Assembly (NCBI RefSeq): GCF_026427355.1
Contig: NZ_CP102664.1
Coordinates: 1,984,001 to 2,048,000, forward strand
DNA from: Sphingobium sp. JS3065
GTDB lineage: Bacteria > Pseudomonadota > Alphaproteobacteria > Sphingomonadales > Sphingomonadaceae
Direction of reading: 5' to 3'
DNA: 64,000 nt
A program made the position numbers and the translations under genes. A model generated the notes under the pieces. The model was not told the DNA's origin, made no database searches, and saw only the letters and a list, made by a program, of their open reading frames with translations. Shown one piece after another: positions 27,503 to 36,797 of this stretch (position 1 is its first letter; the number at the start of each line of letters is the position of its first letter).

Positions 27503-27637
27503 CGCTGTTACACCACGCGGCGGGGCACGGCCATTGAACTAACCCGCTGACGCGGGAGAGGCTCTGGTCTTGGCCGGAATGGCCTCCTGATGAGAAGGTT
27601 TGGTTGCTGGACCAACCCTCAACCAGGAGGCCGTCCC

Positions 27638-27743
27638 ATGATTGATGCCACGGCAGCGGTGAGCCCGCTGCGTCGTCGTATGATCGACGACATGAGCCTG
27701 CGCAACCTGTCGCCAGCCACGCAGCGATCCTACAACCGCAGGC
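27638..27743 (+). pseudogene. IS91-associated tyrosine integrase, N-terminal fragment
   Basis: The frame reads MIDATAAVSPLRRRMIDDMS then LRNLSPATQRSYN, which matches the N-terminus of the small phage-type integrases that accompany IS91-like elements. It breaks off after about 33 codons at the edge of the IS3 element. Confidence 0.65.
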
Positions 27744-27792
27744 GAGTGTGCCGGAATATTCAATGCTCTGCCACCTGAAAGCTGGATCGTTT

Positions 27793-28970
27793 TGAGCTAG
27801 AGTTTTCGGCCTCAGATTTCCTTGGCTGGGCAAGGAGGCGTGGCATGAAGGCATCGAAGTTTACGGACGCGCAGAAGGCGTTCGTCATCAAGCAGGGCGA
27901 GGAAGGTACACCAGTGGCGGAGGTCTGCCGCAAGGCAGGGATCAGCCAGGCGACGTACTTCAACTGGAAGAAGAAGTACGCGGGGCTGCTGCCCACGGAG
28001 ATGCGGCGGCTGCGCGAGCTGGAGGAGGAGAATGGCCGCCTCAAGAAGATCGTGGCGGACCTGACGCTCGACCGGGAGATGCTGCAGGATATTGTCCGCC
28101 GAAAGCTCTGAGGCCGGATCGGAAGCGCGAGCTGGTCGGCGGGATGCTGGCGGACTGGGGCGTGTCGATCCGGAGGGCTTGCAAGGTCCTGCCGTTCGAC
28201 ACCTCGAGCTACCACTACAAGTCCCGTCGCACCGATCCGGCCGCGATCAAGAAGCGGATCAAGGCCATCTGCGAGACGCACGTCCGCTATGGTTATCGCC
28301 GCGTGTACTACATACTTCGCCGGGAAGGCTGGGTCGTGAACGCCAAAAAGGTCTATAGGCTTTATAGGGAGTTAGGACTGCAGCTGCGCAACAAGACTCC
28401 CAAGCGTCGAGTGAAGGCCAAGCTGCGAGAAGATCGCGCTCCGGCAGTCCGGCACAACGATGTGTGGGCCATGGACTTCGTCCATGATCAACTGGCGACG
28501 GGACGCAAGCTGCGGATCCTGACGGTGGTCGACACGTTCAGCCGGTTCTCGCCGGTGATCGACGCACGGTTCAGCTACCGCGGAGAGGACGTCGTAGCCA
28601 CGCTCGATCGGACCTGCCGGAAGATGGGCTATCCGAAGACCATCAGGGTGGACAACGGCAGCGAGTTCGTCTCGCGGGACATGGATCTATGGGCTTACCA
28701 AAGGGGTGTGACGCTCGACTTCTCGCGGCCTGGCAAGCCGACGGACAATGCCTTCATCGAAGCGTTCAACAGCAAGCTGCGCAGCGAATGCGTGAACACG
28801 CACTGGTTCTTGTCGCTGGAAGACGCTTGCGAAAAGTTGGACCGCTGGCGTAGACACTACAACGAAGAGCGACCGCACAGCGCGATCGGGAATATCCCCC
28901 CGATCATGCTGGCAAACCCGACCGGGGACACCAGCCCTCCGGACCCGGACCAGGCGGAAAACTCCAGACC
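27793..28970 (+). mobile_element. IS3-family element (IS407-like group)
   Basis: Contains orfA and orfB in overlapping frames. The ends carry related inverted repeats: TAGAGTTTTCGGCCT near 27798 and, on the other strand, TGGAGTTTTCCGCCT near 28966. A second copy of the right-end sequence is present in the 50-base duplication at 28949-29048, so the exact right boundary is uncertain (28970 or 29020). No target duplication was recognised. Confidence 0.75.
27845..28111 (+). CDS. IS3-family transposase OrfA
   Basis: 88 residues. A helix-turn-helix (TPVAEVCRKAGISQATYFNW) is followed by a leucine-zipper-like coiled coil (RRLRELEEENGRLKKIVADL), the DNA-binding and dimerisation parts of IS3-group OrfA. 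The ATG has GGAGG upstream. OrfB lies in the -1 frame and overlaps the end, so an OrfAB fusion transposase can be made by -1 frameshifting. Confidence 0.9.
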   Translation: MKASKFTDAQKAFVIKQGEEGTPVAEVCRKAGISQATYFNWKKKYAGLLPTEMRRLRELEEENGRLKKIVADLTLDREMLQDIVRRKL

Positions 28971-28992
28971 CGAGCGGTCCAAGGTTGGGTAG
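28144..28992 (+). CDS. IS3-family transposase OrfB (integrase core)
   Basis: 282 residues in this open frame, readable upstream to 28108 through the frame shared with OrfA's end (LRPDRKRELVGG). It has the HTH_21 region (HVRYGYRRVYYILRREG) and the rve integrase core with the DDE residues in WAMDFVHDQL, RVDNGSEFVS and DNAFIEAFNSKLRSEC. The last codons run into the right inverted repeat. The gene appears intact, so this copy could be active. Confidence 0.9.
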   Translation: MLADWGVSIRRACKVLPFDTSSYHYKSRRTDPAAIKKRIKAICETHVRYGYRRVYYILRREGWVVNAKKVYRLYRELGLQLRNKTPKRRVKAKLREDRAPAVRHNDVWAMDFVHDQLATGRKLRILTVVDTFSRFSPVIDARFSYRGEDVVATLDRTCRKMGYPKTIRVDNGSEFVSRDMDLWAYQRGVTLDFSRPGKPTDNAFIEAFNSKLRSECVNTHWFLSLEDACEKLDRWRRHYNEERPHSAIGNIPPIMLANPTGDTSPPDPDQAENSRPERSKVG

Positions 28993-29048
28993 CAGCGCAC
29001 CAGGCGGAAAACTCCAGACCCGAGCGGTCCAAGGTTGGGTAGCAGCGC
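28949..29048 (+). repeat. Perfect tandem duplication, 2 x 50 bases
   Basis: A 50-base unit beginning ACCAGGCGGAAAACTCC is present twice without a gap (28949-28998 and 28999-29048). The first copy contains the end of orfB and the IS3 right inverted repeat. The two copies look identical, so the duplication is recent. Confidence 0.9.
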
Positions 29049-29190
29049 ATCAACCCCAAGACTCTCGTTATGATCGAGGGACTGCCGGGGGAGCAGGTCA
29101 GGTCCCAGTCCAGGAAACCGGCACCTGACGACGACCGTCCCCGCGAGGCGCACCGCGGGGTGCGTGCGGCCGAAATTGCCGTTTGGACAT

Positions 29191-30315
29191 CTACGCCTCA
29201 GTCAGGTGCAGCCGCTCAAAATTCATGAACCGTTCGAGATGATAGTCTTCATCACCAAACTGATGACCGATCATCGTCAGGCGTTTGGCGTAGTGCGACA
29301 ATGGCAGTTCCCAGGTCATTCCGATGCCGCCATGCATCTGAATGGCTTCTTCTGCCACCAGCGTCCCGACCCTGCCGACGGTGAACTTGGCAGCCGACAT
29401 TGCGCGCTCGCGGCTGGCCCGATCGTCACCAAAGGCGACGGCAGCATTGATAGCGGACGACCGAGCCTGCTCAATCTCGAGTGCGACCGTCACCATGCGA
29501 TGCTGGAGGGCTTGGAATTTCCCGATCGGCACCCCAAACTGCTTGCGCGTCCGCAAATACTCGAGTGTATCGTTCTTCAGCCTATCCATGATGCCGATGG
29601 CTTCCCAGCACAGGGCGAGGATTCCGCCTGCCGTGGCAAATTCGAGGATCGACAGAGCGTCATTTGCCAAAAGAATTGCGGGAGCCTCTTGGAGGGTCAA
29701 CTCACCCGCTCGCCCACCGTCGATCAGCGGATATCCGCGAAGCGTAACACCGACCGCATCGCTGGCGACCAAGAATAGACCTATGCCACTCTCGTCGCCA
29801 GCCGAACCGGAGATCCGTGCCGAAACAACAATGATGTCTGCAGCTTCCAAATGCGGGACAACGGCTTTGATGCCCGTCACGGTCCAGGCACCGTCCCTCG
29901 ATTTGGCTTGTGCTGAAATGGCAGAGAGATCAAATCGGGTCGTCGGCTCCTCGGACGCGAAGCTGATAATCTTTTTGCCGGCTATGATCTCCTCAAGACG
30001 CTCGCCTTGCCCCCCTGCAAGCGCAAGAACACGTCCCGCCAGCAAGGTCCCGAGAAAGGGCTCCACGACCAGAGCTTGACCCAATCGTTCGAAGACCACA
30101 CCGATGTCGAAGGCGTCTCCCCCGAAACCGCTGGCGTTTTCGTCGAACAAGGCGCCGATCACCCCCATTTCAGCCAGCGCCGCCCAGTGCTGCGGCGACC
30201 AGCCCTTGGCAGACTGGCTAATCCGATGACGTTCCTCGATAGGATAGCGGTGCGACAAATAGCGGCCCAGACTGTCCGCCATCATCTGCCGCTCGTTCGG
30301 GTGGGAAAAATCCAT
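29191..30315 (-). CDS. Acyl-CoA dehydrogenase, non-catalytic-type subunit
   Basis: 374 residues with the acyl-CoA dehydrogenase fold: N-terminal helical domain, central beta domain, and C-terminal bundle with RTRKQFGVPIGKFQALQHRM and QMHGGIGMTWELPLSHYAKR. No glutamate is found at either usual catalytic position (the C-terminal YEGT site reads differently and helix G has FATAGGIL). It follows a second acyl-CoA dehydrogenase gene after three bases. This matches the paired heteromeric enzymes such as FadE28-FadE29 of steroid side-chain breakdown, in which one subunit supplies the base and the other does not. It is the last gene of the leftward TonB-receptor operon. Confidence 0.87.
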   Translation of the reverse strand: MDFSHPNERQMMADSLGRYLSHRYPIEERHRISQSAKGWSPQHWAALAEMGVIGALFDENASGFGGDAFDIGVVFERLGQALVVEPFLGTLLAGRVLALAGGQGERLEEIIAGKKIISFASEEPTTRFDLSAISAQAKSRDGAWTVTGIKAVVPHLEAADIIVVSARISGSAGDESGIGLFLVASDAVGVTLRGYPLIDGGRAGELTLQEAPAILLANDALSILEFATAGGILALCWEAIGIMDRLKNDTLEYLRTRKQFGVPIGKFQALQHRMVTVALEIEQARSSAINAAVAFGDDRASRERAMSAAKFTVGRVGTLVAEEAIQMHGGIGMTWELPLSHYAKRLTMIGHQFGDEDYHLERFMNFERLHLTEA

Positions 30316-30318
30316 ACG

Positions 30319-31515
30319 TTAAAGTCCCAGGATCGCTTTGGTGATGATCTCGCGCTGGATTTCGCTTGATCCCCCGTAGATCGTCAATTTGCGATTGTTG
30401 AAATATTGAGGGGAAACAGGAGCGGCGTAATCCGGCCCCACGGGTGCTCCATTATATCCATCCTCAAAAACTTCGGCGATGAATGGCTGCGCATACGGGC
30501 CAACGGCACGCCGCGCCAGACTGGTGATCTCCTGCCGGATCTCCGTGCCTCGAATCTTCAACATCGAGCTCTCGGCCACCGGCATGGCCCCCTTGCCGGT
30601 CGCGGCGAGAACACGCAGATTGGTGGTCTTCATGTTGGCAAGATCGATCTCGAGCCGCGCCATTCTTGCCCCAAAGAAAACATCCTCCGCTAGCGGGCGA
30701 CCATTTTTAGTCTCGTTGGCCGCGATATGCTTGAGGTTAAGGAAGGCGGCGGTGGCCTCCCCAAGACCCGCAATGCCGGTTCGCTCGAAAGTCAGTAGAT
30801 ATTTCGCGTAAGTCCAGCCTTTGTTTTCCTCGCCCACGAGGTTTTCGACCGGGACCCTGACGTCCGTGAAAAACACTTCATTCACTTCATTTTCGCCATT
30901 TAGGAGGTGTATTGGCCGAACCTCTACCCCCGGCGTATTCATGTCGATAAGAAGAAACGAAATCCCCTCCTGCTTGCGCGCCTCGCTGGAGGTCCTGACA
31001 AGGCAGAAGATCATGTTGGCGTGCTGGGCCAGGGTCGCCCAGGTCTTCTGACCATTTACCACATAATGGTCACCATCCCGGACAGCCGAGCACTTAAGGC
31101 TCGCAAGATCGGATCCCGCACCGGGTTCTGAATATCCCTGGCACCACCAGTCCGAACCATCGAGGATGCGCGGCAGCCAGTGCTGCTTCTGCGCTTCGGA
31201 TCCAAACTTGATAAGGACAGGCCCGAGCATTGCCACACCCATCGAACGCAGACGAGGGGCGTGGGCCAGAGACGCCTCTTCATCAAAGATCGCGCTCTGA
31301 CTGACACTCCATCCGGGTCCGCCATATTCAACAGGCCAATGGGGCGCGAGCCAACCCCGTTCGTGAAGAGTGGCGTGCCACTCCTCCATCTCTTTCTTTG
31401 AGAGACGCTTCCAGTTCAGGATCTTATCAGAGATTTTCGTCGGCAGCTTCGCCCGCAAAAATGCTCTAACCTCCAAACGGAATTTCTCGTCGTCAGAGGA
31501 AAACCTTGTATCCAT
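30319..31515 (-). CDS. Acyl-CoA dehydrogenase, catalytic-type subunit
   Basis: 398 residues. FAD-binding motifs GYSEPGAGSDLASL and a C-terminal FNNRKLTIYGGSSEIQREI are clear. The MCAD-type catalytic Glu is replaced (IYGGSS), but Glu-244 in LTFERTGIAG falls at the isovaleryl-CoA dehydrogenase/FadE29-type position in helix G. The enzyme would introduce a 2,3-double bond into a branched or ring-bearing acyl-CoA, probably as a heteromer with the protein encoded three bases downstream. Upstream lies the FadJ-like gene (41 bases). Substrate unknown. Confidence 0.88.
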   Translation of the reverse strand: MDTRFSSDDEKFRLEVRAFLRAKLPTKISDKILNWKRLSKKEMEEWHATLHERGWLAPHWPVEYGGPGWSVSQSAIFDEEASLAHAPRLRSMGVAMLGPVLIKFGSEAQKQHWLPRILDGSDWWCQGYSEPGAGSDLASLKCSAVRDGDHYVVNGQKTWATLAQHANMIFCLVRTSSEARKQEGISFLLIDMNTPGVEVRPIHLLNGENEVNEVFFTDVRVPVENLVGEENKGWTYAKYLLTFERTGIAGLGEATAAFLNLKHIAANETKNGRPLAEDVFFGARMARLEIDLANMKTTNLRVLAATGKGAMPVAESSMLKIRGTEIRQEITSLARRAVGPYAQPFIAEVFEDGYNGAPVGPDYAAPVSPQYFNNRKLTIYGGSSEIQREIITKAILGL

Positions 31516-31556
31516 CTGAGATCCTTAAACAAAATGGAGGAATTGGCCTCAAGTCG

Positions 31557-33617
31557 TTAATTTCTATCGAGCTGGCTCAAACGCGCATCGTCGAGCGACA
31601 TCCCATGGGTATCCGAGTACTTGATCAGGCGAGATATTTCGTATCCAGGACCAAGCCTGCAGCGATATTTCTCCAGACCATCGACGAGAGTTCGAAATCC
31701 GATCTGTTCAGCCCAGAACATGGGGCCACCTGTGCGCCGAGGCCATCCGTATCCGTAGAGACCCACTATATCGATGTCAGATGCACGTTGGGCATAGCCG
31801 TCGTCGAGCAGAACCGCACCCTCGTTGACTATCGTATAGAGCGTGCGGACAACGATTTCCTCGTCAGCTATTTCGCGCGAAGCGATCCCGGCCTTTTTAC
31901 GAAACTCAGCGATGATCGCTTGCGCCACTGGTGACGGTGACGCCCTGCGCTTCTCGTCATAGTCGTAGAATCCGCCGCCGCTTTTTTGCCCCCACCGACC
32001 TTTCGCGCACAAGGCTTCCAAGATAGTGGTGACCCGCTCTGGATCACGGTGCCAGCCGATGTCACACCCGGCGAGGTCCATCATCTGGAACGGCCCCATT
32101 GGCATGCCGAACGCTGTGTGAACGCGGTCGATCTGTTCGGGCGTGGCGCCTTCTTCCAGGAGCTTGAAGGATTCGACTTTGCGCGGCGTCATCATCCGGT
32201 TTCCGATGAAGCCGTGGCAGACGCCGGCGACGACGGGCACCTTGCCGATTTTACGTGCTAGGTTCATCGCGGTGGCGAGGACGTCGGGCGCGGTCTGGGC
32301 GCCGCGCACGACTTCCACCAGTTTCATGACATTGGCGGGGGAGAAGAAGTGCAGTCCGAACACGTCCTGCGGGCGGCCGGTGACCGACGCGATCTCGTCG
32401 ATGTCGAGGTAGGAGGTGTTGGAAGCGAGCATGGCGCCCGGCTTCGTCACCCTGTCGAGGCGCGCGAAGATTTCCTTCTTCACGTCCATGTTCTCGTACA
32501 CGGCCTCGATCACCAGGTCGCAATCGGCCAACTCGTCGAAGACGAGCGTCGGCCTCAGCAGGCCCATCGCGGCCTCGACCTGTTCCGGCTTCAGCCGACC
32601 CTTAGCGGCGCTGGCCTCATAGTTTCCGCGCACGCCCCCCACTCCGCGGTCGAGCGTGGCCTGTCCCATCTCGACGATGGTCACCGCGATGCCGGCCGAC
32701 AGGAAGTTCATCGCGATGCCGCCGCCCATCGTGCCGGCACCGATCACCCCGACCCTGCGTACAGGCCGGAGCGCAACATCCTCGGGCAGACCTTCGATCT
32801 TGGCGGCGGCACGCTCCGCGAAGAATGCGTGACGCAGCGCCTTGGACTGATCCCCTTCCACAAGCTCGCCAAAGAGCGCCCTTTCGCAGGCGACGCCCTG
32901 CTCGAACGGAAGCTCGGTCGCGGCCCTTACTGCCGCGATACAGGCCCGGGGAGCGTCGAGTCCGTTGATCTTGCGCGCGTTCCGCGCCTCAAAGCGGTCG
33001 AACACGCCCTCTTCAGCCGTGGCTGGCCGCTCGCGCGTGCGCCGCACGCCGCTCACGCTCCGCGCGAAGGCAATTGCCGACGCGACGAGGTCCGCGTCAT
33101 CATCGACCACTTCGTCCACCAGCCCGATCTCGGCGGCTCGCAAGGCCGAGACGGGAGAGCCCGAGACGATCATGTCGAGGGCCGCCTCGACGCCGACCAG
33201 TCGCGGCAGGCGCTGAGTGCCGCCCGCACCCGGCAAGATGCCCAAGGTCACCTCGGGCAGACCCAGCTTAGCTTTCGCCACCGCGATCCGATAATGACAC
33301 CCAAGCGCAATCTCCAGACCACCACCAAGGGCTAGACCGTGAATGGCCGCAATAACCGGCTTCACGCTGGATTCGATCTCATTGATCAGTTCGGACAACA
33401 GCGACTCGCCCCGCACTTTCCCGAGCTCGGCTATGTCCGCGCCGCCACAAAACAGCTTTCCCGCACCGCGAATGGCGATCGCCCTGACCGCATCGTCGGC
33501 ACTCGCCGTGCGCAACGCCGCTGCAAGGTCGCGTCGAAGACCGTGACCCAAGGCGTTCACAGGCGGGTTGTCTAACACGATCTCGAAAACATCGCCGTGC
33601 AACACTGTCTCGATCAC
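31557..33617 (-). CDS. FadJ-like enoyl-CoA hydratase / 3-hydroxyacyl-CoA dehydrogenase
   Basis: 686 residues from a GTG start at 33617 with AGAAGGA upstream; the frame stays open to 33845 but those residues do not fit the family. The N-terminal crotonase domain (about 1-185) keeps both hydratase glutamates (GGGLEIAL and [13 protein letters not shown]). The NAD-binding dehydrogenase domain starts [14 protein letters not shown] (about residue 300) and is followed by two C-terminal helical domains ([16 protein letters not shown], then [14 protein letters not shown]). It catalyses hydration and oxidation of beta-oxidation intermediates in the cytoplasm. It sits between the P450 and the acyl-CoA dehydrogenase pair in the same operon. 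Confidence 0.9.
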   Translation of the reverse strand: MIETVLHGDVFEIVLDNPPVNALGHGLRRDLAAALRTASADDAVRAIAIRGAGKLFCGGADIAELGKVRGESLLSELINEIESSVKPVIAAIHGLALGGGLEIALGCHYRIAVAKAKLGLPEVTLGILPGAGGTQRLPRLVGVEAALDMIVSGSPVSALRAAEIGLVDEVVDDDADLVASAIAFARSVSGVRRTRERPATAEEGVFDRFEARNARKINGLDAPRACIAAVRAATELPFEQGVACERALFGELVEGDQSKALRHAFFAERAAAKIEGLPEDVALRPVRRVGVIGAGTMGGGIAMNFLSAGIAVTIVEMGQATLDRGVGGVRGNYEASAAKGRLKPEQVEAAMGLLRPTLVFDELADCDLVIEAVYENMDVKKEIFARLDRVTKPGAMLASNTSYLDIDEIASVTGRPQDVFGLHFFSPANVMKLVEVVRGAQTAPDVLATAMNLARKIGKVPVVAGVCHGFIGNRMMTPRKVESFKLLEEGATPEQIDRVHTAFGMPMGPFQMMDLAGCDIGWHRDPERVTTILEALCAKGRWGQKSGGGFYDYDEKRRASPSPVAQAIIAEFRKKAGIASREIADEEIVVRTLYTIVNEGAVLLDDGYAQRASDIDIVGLYGYGWPRRTGGPMFWAEQIGFRTLVDGLEKYRCRLGPGYEISRLIKYSDTHGMSLDDARLSQLDRN

Positions 33618-33691
33618 GAACAATCCTTCTGCTAATAGAAAAATTTCCCAGGCAGACGGACACCGTCCGCCTGCCACTCTATCCGTGTACT

Positions 33692-34984
33692 CTACTTGGC
33701 CTTCGGCCGATCCGCTCTTGGCTGGAAGGTAATCCTGAGAGCATCGATGCCGCGAAACACCATATTCGGAATATAGTTTATCGTTGCATCGGGAGCGAGC
33801 GCGATATCCTCGATCCGCTCGAACAGAGCCTTGAAACCATACCAAAGCTCGCGCCTCGCCAACGGCGCCCCGACGCAGGCATGGGGGCCGGACCCAAATG
33901 AGAGATGTTGAGCAGCGTTCTTGCGCGTTATATCCAAATCTGCCGGGCAGCCGAACTTCCGGGCGTCGCGATTGGCGGCGGCAAGACGAAATATCACCAT
34001 TGAGCCCTTGGGAATCGCAACGCCATGCAGTTCCACATCCTTGACAGCGATTCGCGTCGCTTGGGACGCAGGGCCTTCCAAACGAAGCACCTCCTCGATG
34101 AACGGTTGTAGTTTTCCATCGATGTCCGCCGCAATTTCAGCGCGCAGTTCGGGGTTGCGAGCCAGGATGAGGACCCCGCTAGTGATGGCCTTCGCCGATG
34201 TTTCCGCACCAGCCATGAACATGTCCAGCATGACGTGCCGCAAGAGTTGCGCGTCTGTCATTTCACCGCTTGGGAGCTTTGCGTTAACCAACGCGCTCAG
34301 CAGAGTATCTTCTGGGGTTTCGCGCAACCGGTCTATCATGGCCTTAAAGTAGCGCTGCGCCTCTATCTCGCGTCGCGCGTTTTCGAATGCTTCCTCATCC
34401 GTCATGATACCGCCGATGTTGGCAAGCATGGCGTCCATGGAGCGCTTCACGATAGGGATTGCGTCATCGGGAGCATTTAGAAGGTGGCAAATAGTCTTGA
34501 TCGAGAGCAATTCGGAAAATTGCGAAACGATTTCCGCATGTCCGTCGTCGACAAAACTATCGACCAGAGAGTTCGCGATGTTTTCAATCACGTCATCATA
34601 TTCCCGCGCCTTGCTTGCGCGAAGGAAGGACTCGAAAATTACCCGTCTATCTCTATGCTCTGCGCCCTCATAGTTCCCAATCGGGCGTTCACGCGGCCAC
34701 CCTTTCTCCTCGAAAAGCTCCTCGATCTTTTTATTTCGCTCTGGATTGACGCTTGCACGATGCTTGGCGGACGCGCCGTCGCTGTTGAACAGGGTGGTAT
34801 CTTTCAACGCAGCGCGCAAATCATCATACCGCGTGACAACATAGAAATCGCCACCCGCATCGTAATACACGGGCGCCTCTTCGAGAAGATAGTCGTATGC
34901 CGCATAGGGGCACTTTACGATCTCGGAGTCCTTGAGGCTTAGTTTACCGGATTTTGCCAATTCGGCTATTGATCTACCGCTCAT
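33692..34984 (-). CDS. Cytochrome P450
   Basis: 430 residues, soluble, bacterial class I type. The heme-binding loop [12 protein letters not shown] places the axial cysteine at 370; the I-helix oxygen motif is AGAETS (258-263); the K-helix E-x-x-R is Glu-298 to Arg-301. It would hydroxylate a hydrophobic substrate using electrons from a ferredoxin, but no ferredoxin or ferredoxin reductase gene lies in the window. It is third in the operon behind a TonB receptor and an amidohydrolase, so it may perform an early oxidation of the imported compound. The base composition is a little lower in GC than the backbone. Confidence 0.92.
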   Translation of the reverse strand: MSGRSIAELAKSGKLSLKDSEIVKCPYAAYDYLLEEAPVYYDAGGDFYVVTRYDDLRAALKDTTLFNSDGASAKHRASVNPERNKKIEELFEEKGWPRERPIGNYEGAEHRDRRVIFESFLRASKAREYDDVIENIANSLVDSFVDDGHAEIVSQFSELLSIKTICHLLNAPDDAIPIVKRSMDAMLANIGGIMTDEEAFENARREIEAQRYFKAMIDRLRETPEDTLLSALVNAKLPSGEMTDAQLLRHVMLDMFMAGAETSAKAITSGVLILARNPELRAEIAADIDGKLQPFIEEVLRLEGPASQATRIAVKDVELHGVAIPKGSMVIFRLAAANRDARKFGCPADLDITRKNAAQHLSFGSGPHACVGAPLARRELWYGFKALFERIEDIALAPDATINYIPNMVFRGIDALRITFQPRADRPKAK

Positions 34985-35050
34985 ACCATCTCCTGATTCA
35001 GATGAATTGAAACTTATTCTGTGGCATCTGAATGCCGACAGGCGTGATAC

Positions 35051-36757
35051 TCAGCTCACCGTAAGCAAAAGCCCCGGTGTGGCACCCGTCTCAACTCCAT
35101 CCACCATAGTGACTTCGCCGTTGACGAGAACGAACCGAATACCGACGGCGCGCTTTACCTTGCGCCAGTCTCCGCCCGGAAGATCGAAGACCCGCTCATA
35201 GGGCAACTGAGGTTCATAATGCAGCGTCGCATGGTCGTAGATCATGATGTCGGCATAGCAGCCGACCTTGAGCATACCGCGATCGATGAAACCTGCGGCA
35301 CGCGCGTTGCGAGCGCTCAGTGCCGCGTGCAGATGTTCCAAAGACATCTGGTTGGTTTCCCGCGTCAGCAACACAATCATATCGGTTGACCAGAAGCCGC
35401 CGTTGCCGTGCTTGCTGTGCGCCCCGCCATCGGACAGACCCGGAAGAACCTTAGGATGCCGGGTGACTTCCGCCACGCTTACGCCGTCATCCAGTCCTGT
35501 CAAAGGATTGGAGAACATGCAGTCGAAGCCGCTATCATCGAGAATGTCGAGAAACACCTGAGCGACTGTCCGACCGAGCTCGTCCGCGATTTCGGGGAGA
35601 TATTTGCCCTCAAAAGGCTCGAAGCGCGACGCAGGGCCTGAATGCATCAAAATGAAACGCTCTAACGAACGCCTGCTAGATAAGGTATCGGGCCCGTATG
35701 TTGATTCGAAACGATTTCGGAAGTCGGCGCTTCTGACCAACGCAATCTTGTCCTCCCGGCTGTGGGCTGCCGAGAGCTCGCGGAAGATCGGCGCGCTATC
35801 CCAGTTGTTGTAATTGAGTGGGTCGATATCCAGTGGCTTGCGGAACGTAAAGCCCTGCGACCAGATATCCAGTCCTCGGGCATTGGCCTTGTCGATCCAG
35901 TCCATCACCTCCCGCTGCACCTCGAGATCGGTCCCTGCGACAATGATATTGTGAAATACCGGGCGACCGCTGCGGTGGGCCAGTTCCTCAACCACATCGC
36001 GGCGCGCACCGGCAACATTGGGAAACTCGACAATAATCTGGATGGCCCCTTCGCCGCGCTCACGAAGCACGTCGGCCAGGATGTACGCCTCCTGCGGGTC
36101 CATGACATCGGTCGGCATCGGAGTCTGGTCGTAGTCGACGTGGCTGTTGCCCTCGGCCCCTAGGAACGAGAAGGAAAAGCCGCACGCGCCCGCGTCCATC
36201 GCCTCGTTCAGGATGCGGCGCATCTCCGCCCGTTCCGCGTCGGTCGCGGCCCGCTTTTTCGCCTCGTCCGCGCCGATCACATAGGACAGCAGCGCGTTCA
36301 TCGGCAGATAGGTGGCGACATTCACCCCCTTGGGAAGCTGGCGCAGGTGATCGAGCCATTCAGGAAATGTCTCCCAGGTCCAGGGCATTGTCCGCTTCAT
36401 CGCATCATAGGGAACCTGCTCGGTATTCTCCATCATCAGCATGTAGCGATCGCTGTCGCCCGGACGGACCGGCGCGAAGCCGAAGCCGCAATTGCCGAGC
36501 ATGACGCTGGTCGTCCCGTGCCAGCCCGACGCGGTGCAATAGGGATCCCAGTGGAGCTGCGCGTCATAATGCGTATGCAGATCGACCACGCCGGGTGCGA
36601 CGATCAATCCGGTTGCGTCGATCTCCCGCGTACCACGCTCGGGAATGTCTCCGATCTTCGCTATCCGGCCATCCGAGATGCCAATATCAGCGACGAAACG
36701 GTCGCCGCCAGTTCCATCGATAACCGTTCCCCCTCGGACGACAACACTATACTGCAT
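35051..36757 (-). CDS. Amidohydrolase of the N-acyl-D-amino-acid deacylase family
   Basis: 568 residues from the ATG at 36757, chosen because GGAG lies six bases upstream; earlier Met codons exist. The metal-binding HxH is His-61/His-63 in VVDLHTHYDAQLHWD, and a later aspartate stands in LPGLSDGGAHSKHG. The family (COG3653) includes D-aminoacylases and many uncharacterised hydrolases; this member is longer than D-aminoacylase (about 480). Such genes are common in sphingomonad catabolic clusters, where they may open an amide or lactone-like bond. It lies between the TonB receptor and the P450; the reaction is unknown. Confidence 0.85.
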   Translation of the reverse strand: MQYSVVVRGGTVIDGTGGDRFVADIGISDGRIAKIGDIPERGTREIDATGLIVAPGVVDLHTHYDAQLHWDPYCTASGWHGTTSVMLGNCGFGFAPVRPGDSDRYMLMMENTEQVPYDAMKRTMPWTWETFPEWLDHLRQLPKGVNVATYLPMNALLSYVIGADEAKKRAATDAERAEMRRILNEAMDAGACGFSFSFLGAEGNSHVDYDQTPMPTDVMDPQEAYILADVLRERGEGAIQIIVEFPNVAGARRDVVEELAHRSGRPVFHNIIVAGTDLEVQREVMDWIDKANARGLDIWSQGFTFRKPLDIDPLNYNNWDSAPIFRELSAAHSREDKIALVRSADFRNRFESTYGPDTLSSRRSLERFILMHSGPASRFEPFEGKYLPEIADELGRTVAQVFLDILDDSGFDCMFSNPLTGLDDGVSVAEVTRHPKVLPGLSDGGAHSKHGNGGFWSTDMIVLLTRETNQMSLEHLHAALSARNARAAGFIDRGMLKVGCYADIMIYDHATLHYEPQLPYERVFDLPGGDWRKVKRAVGIRFVLVNGEVTMVDGVETGATPGLLLTVS

Positions 36758-36797
36758 AACAATCTCCATCACCCTGTCATCGACTGAATTCATAGCC

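Larger units (their letters stand above)
27228..27844. other. Mosaic of insertion-sequence fragments
   Basis: 617 bases without an intact gene. It contains the first codons of an IS110-family transposase (27319-27372), a long imperfect inverted repeat (27442-27502), a hairpin-flanked leader with GGCCTCCTG/CAGGAGGCC arms (27585-27633) and the start of an IS91-associated integrase (27638-27743), which is cut by the IS3 element that follows. The fragments belong to different families, so this is a site of repeated insertion and deletion. Confidence 0.7.
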
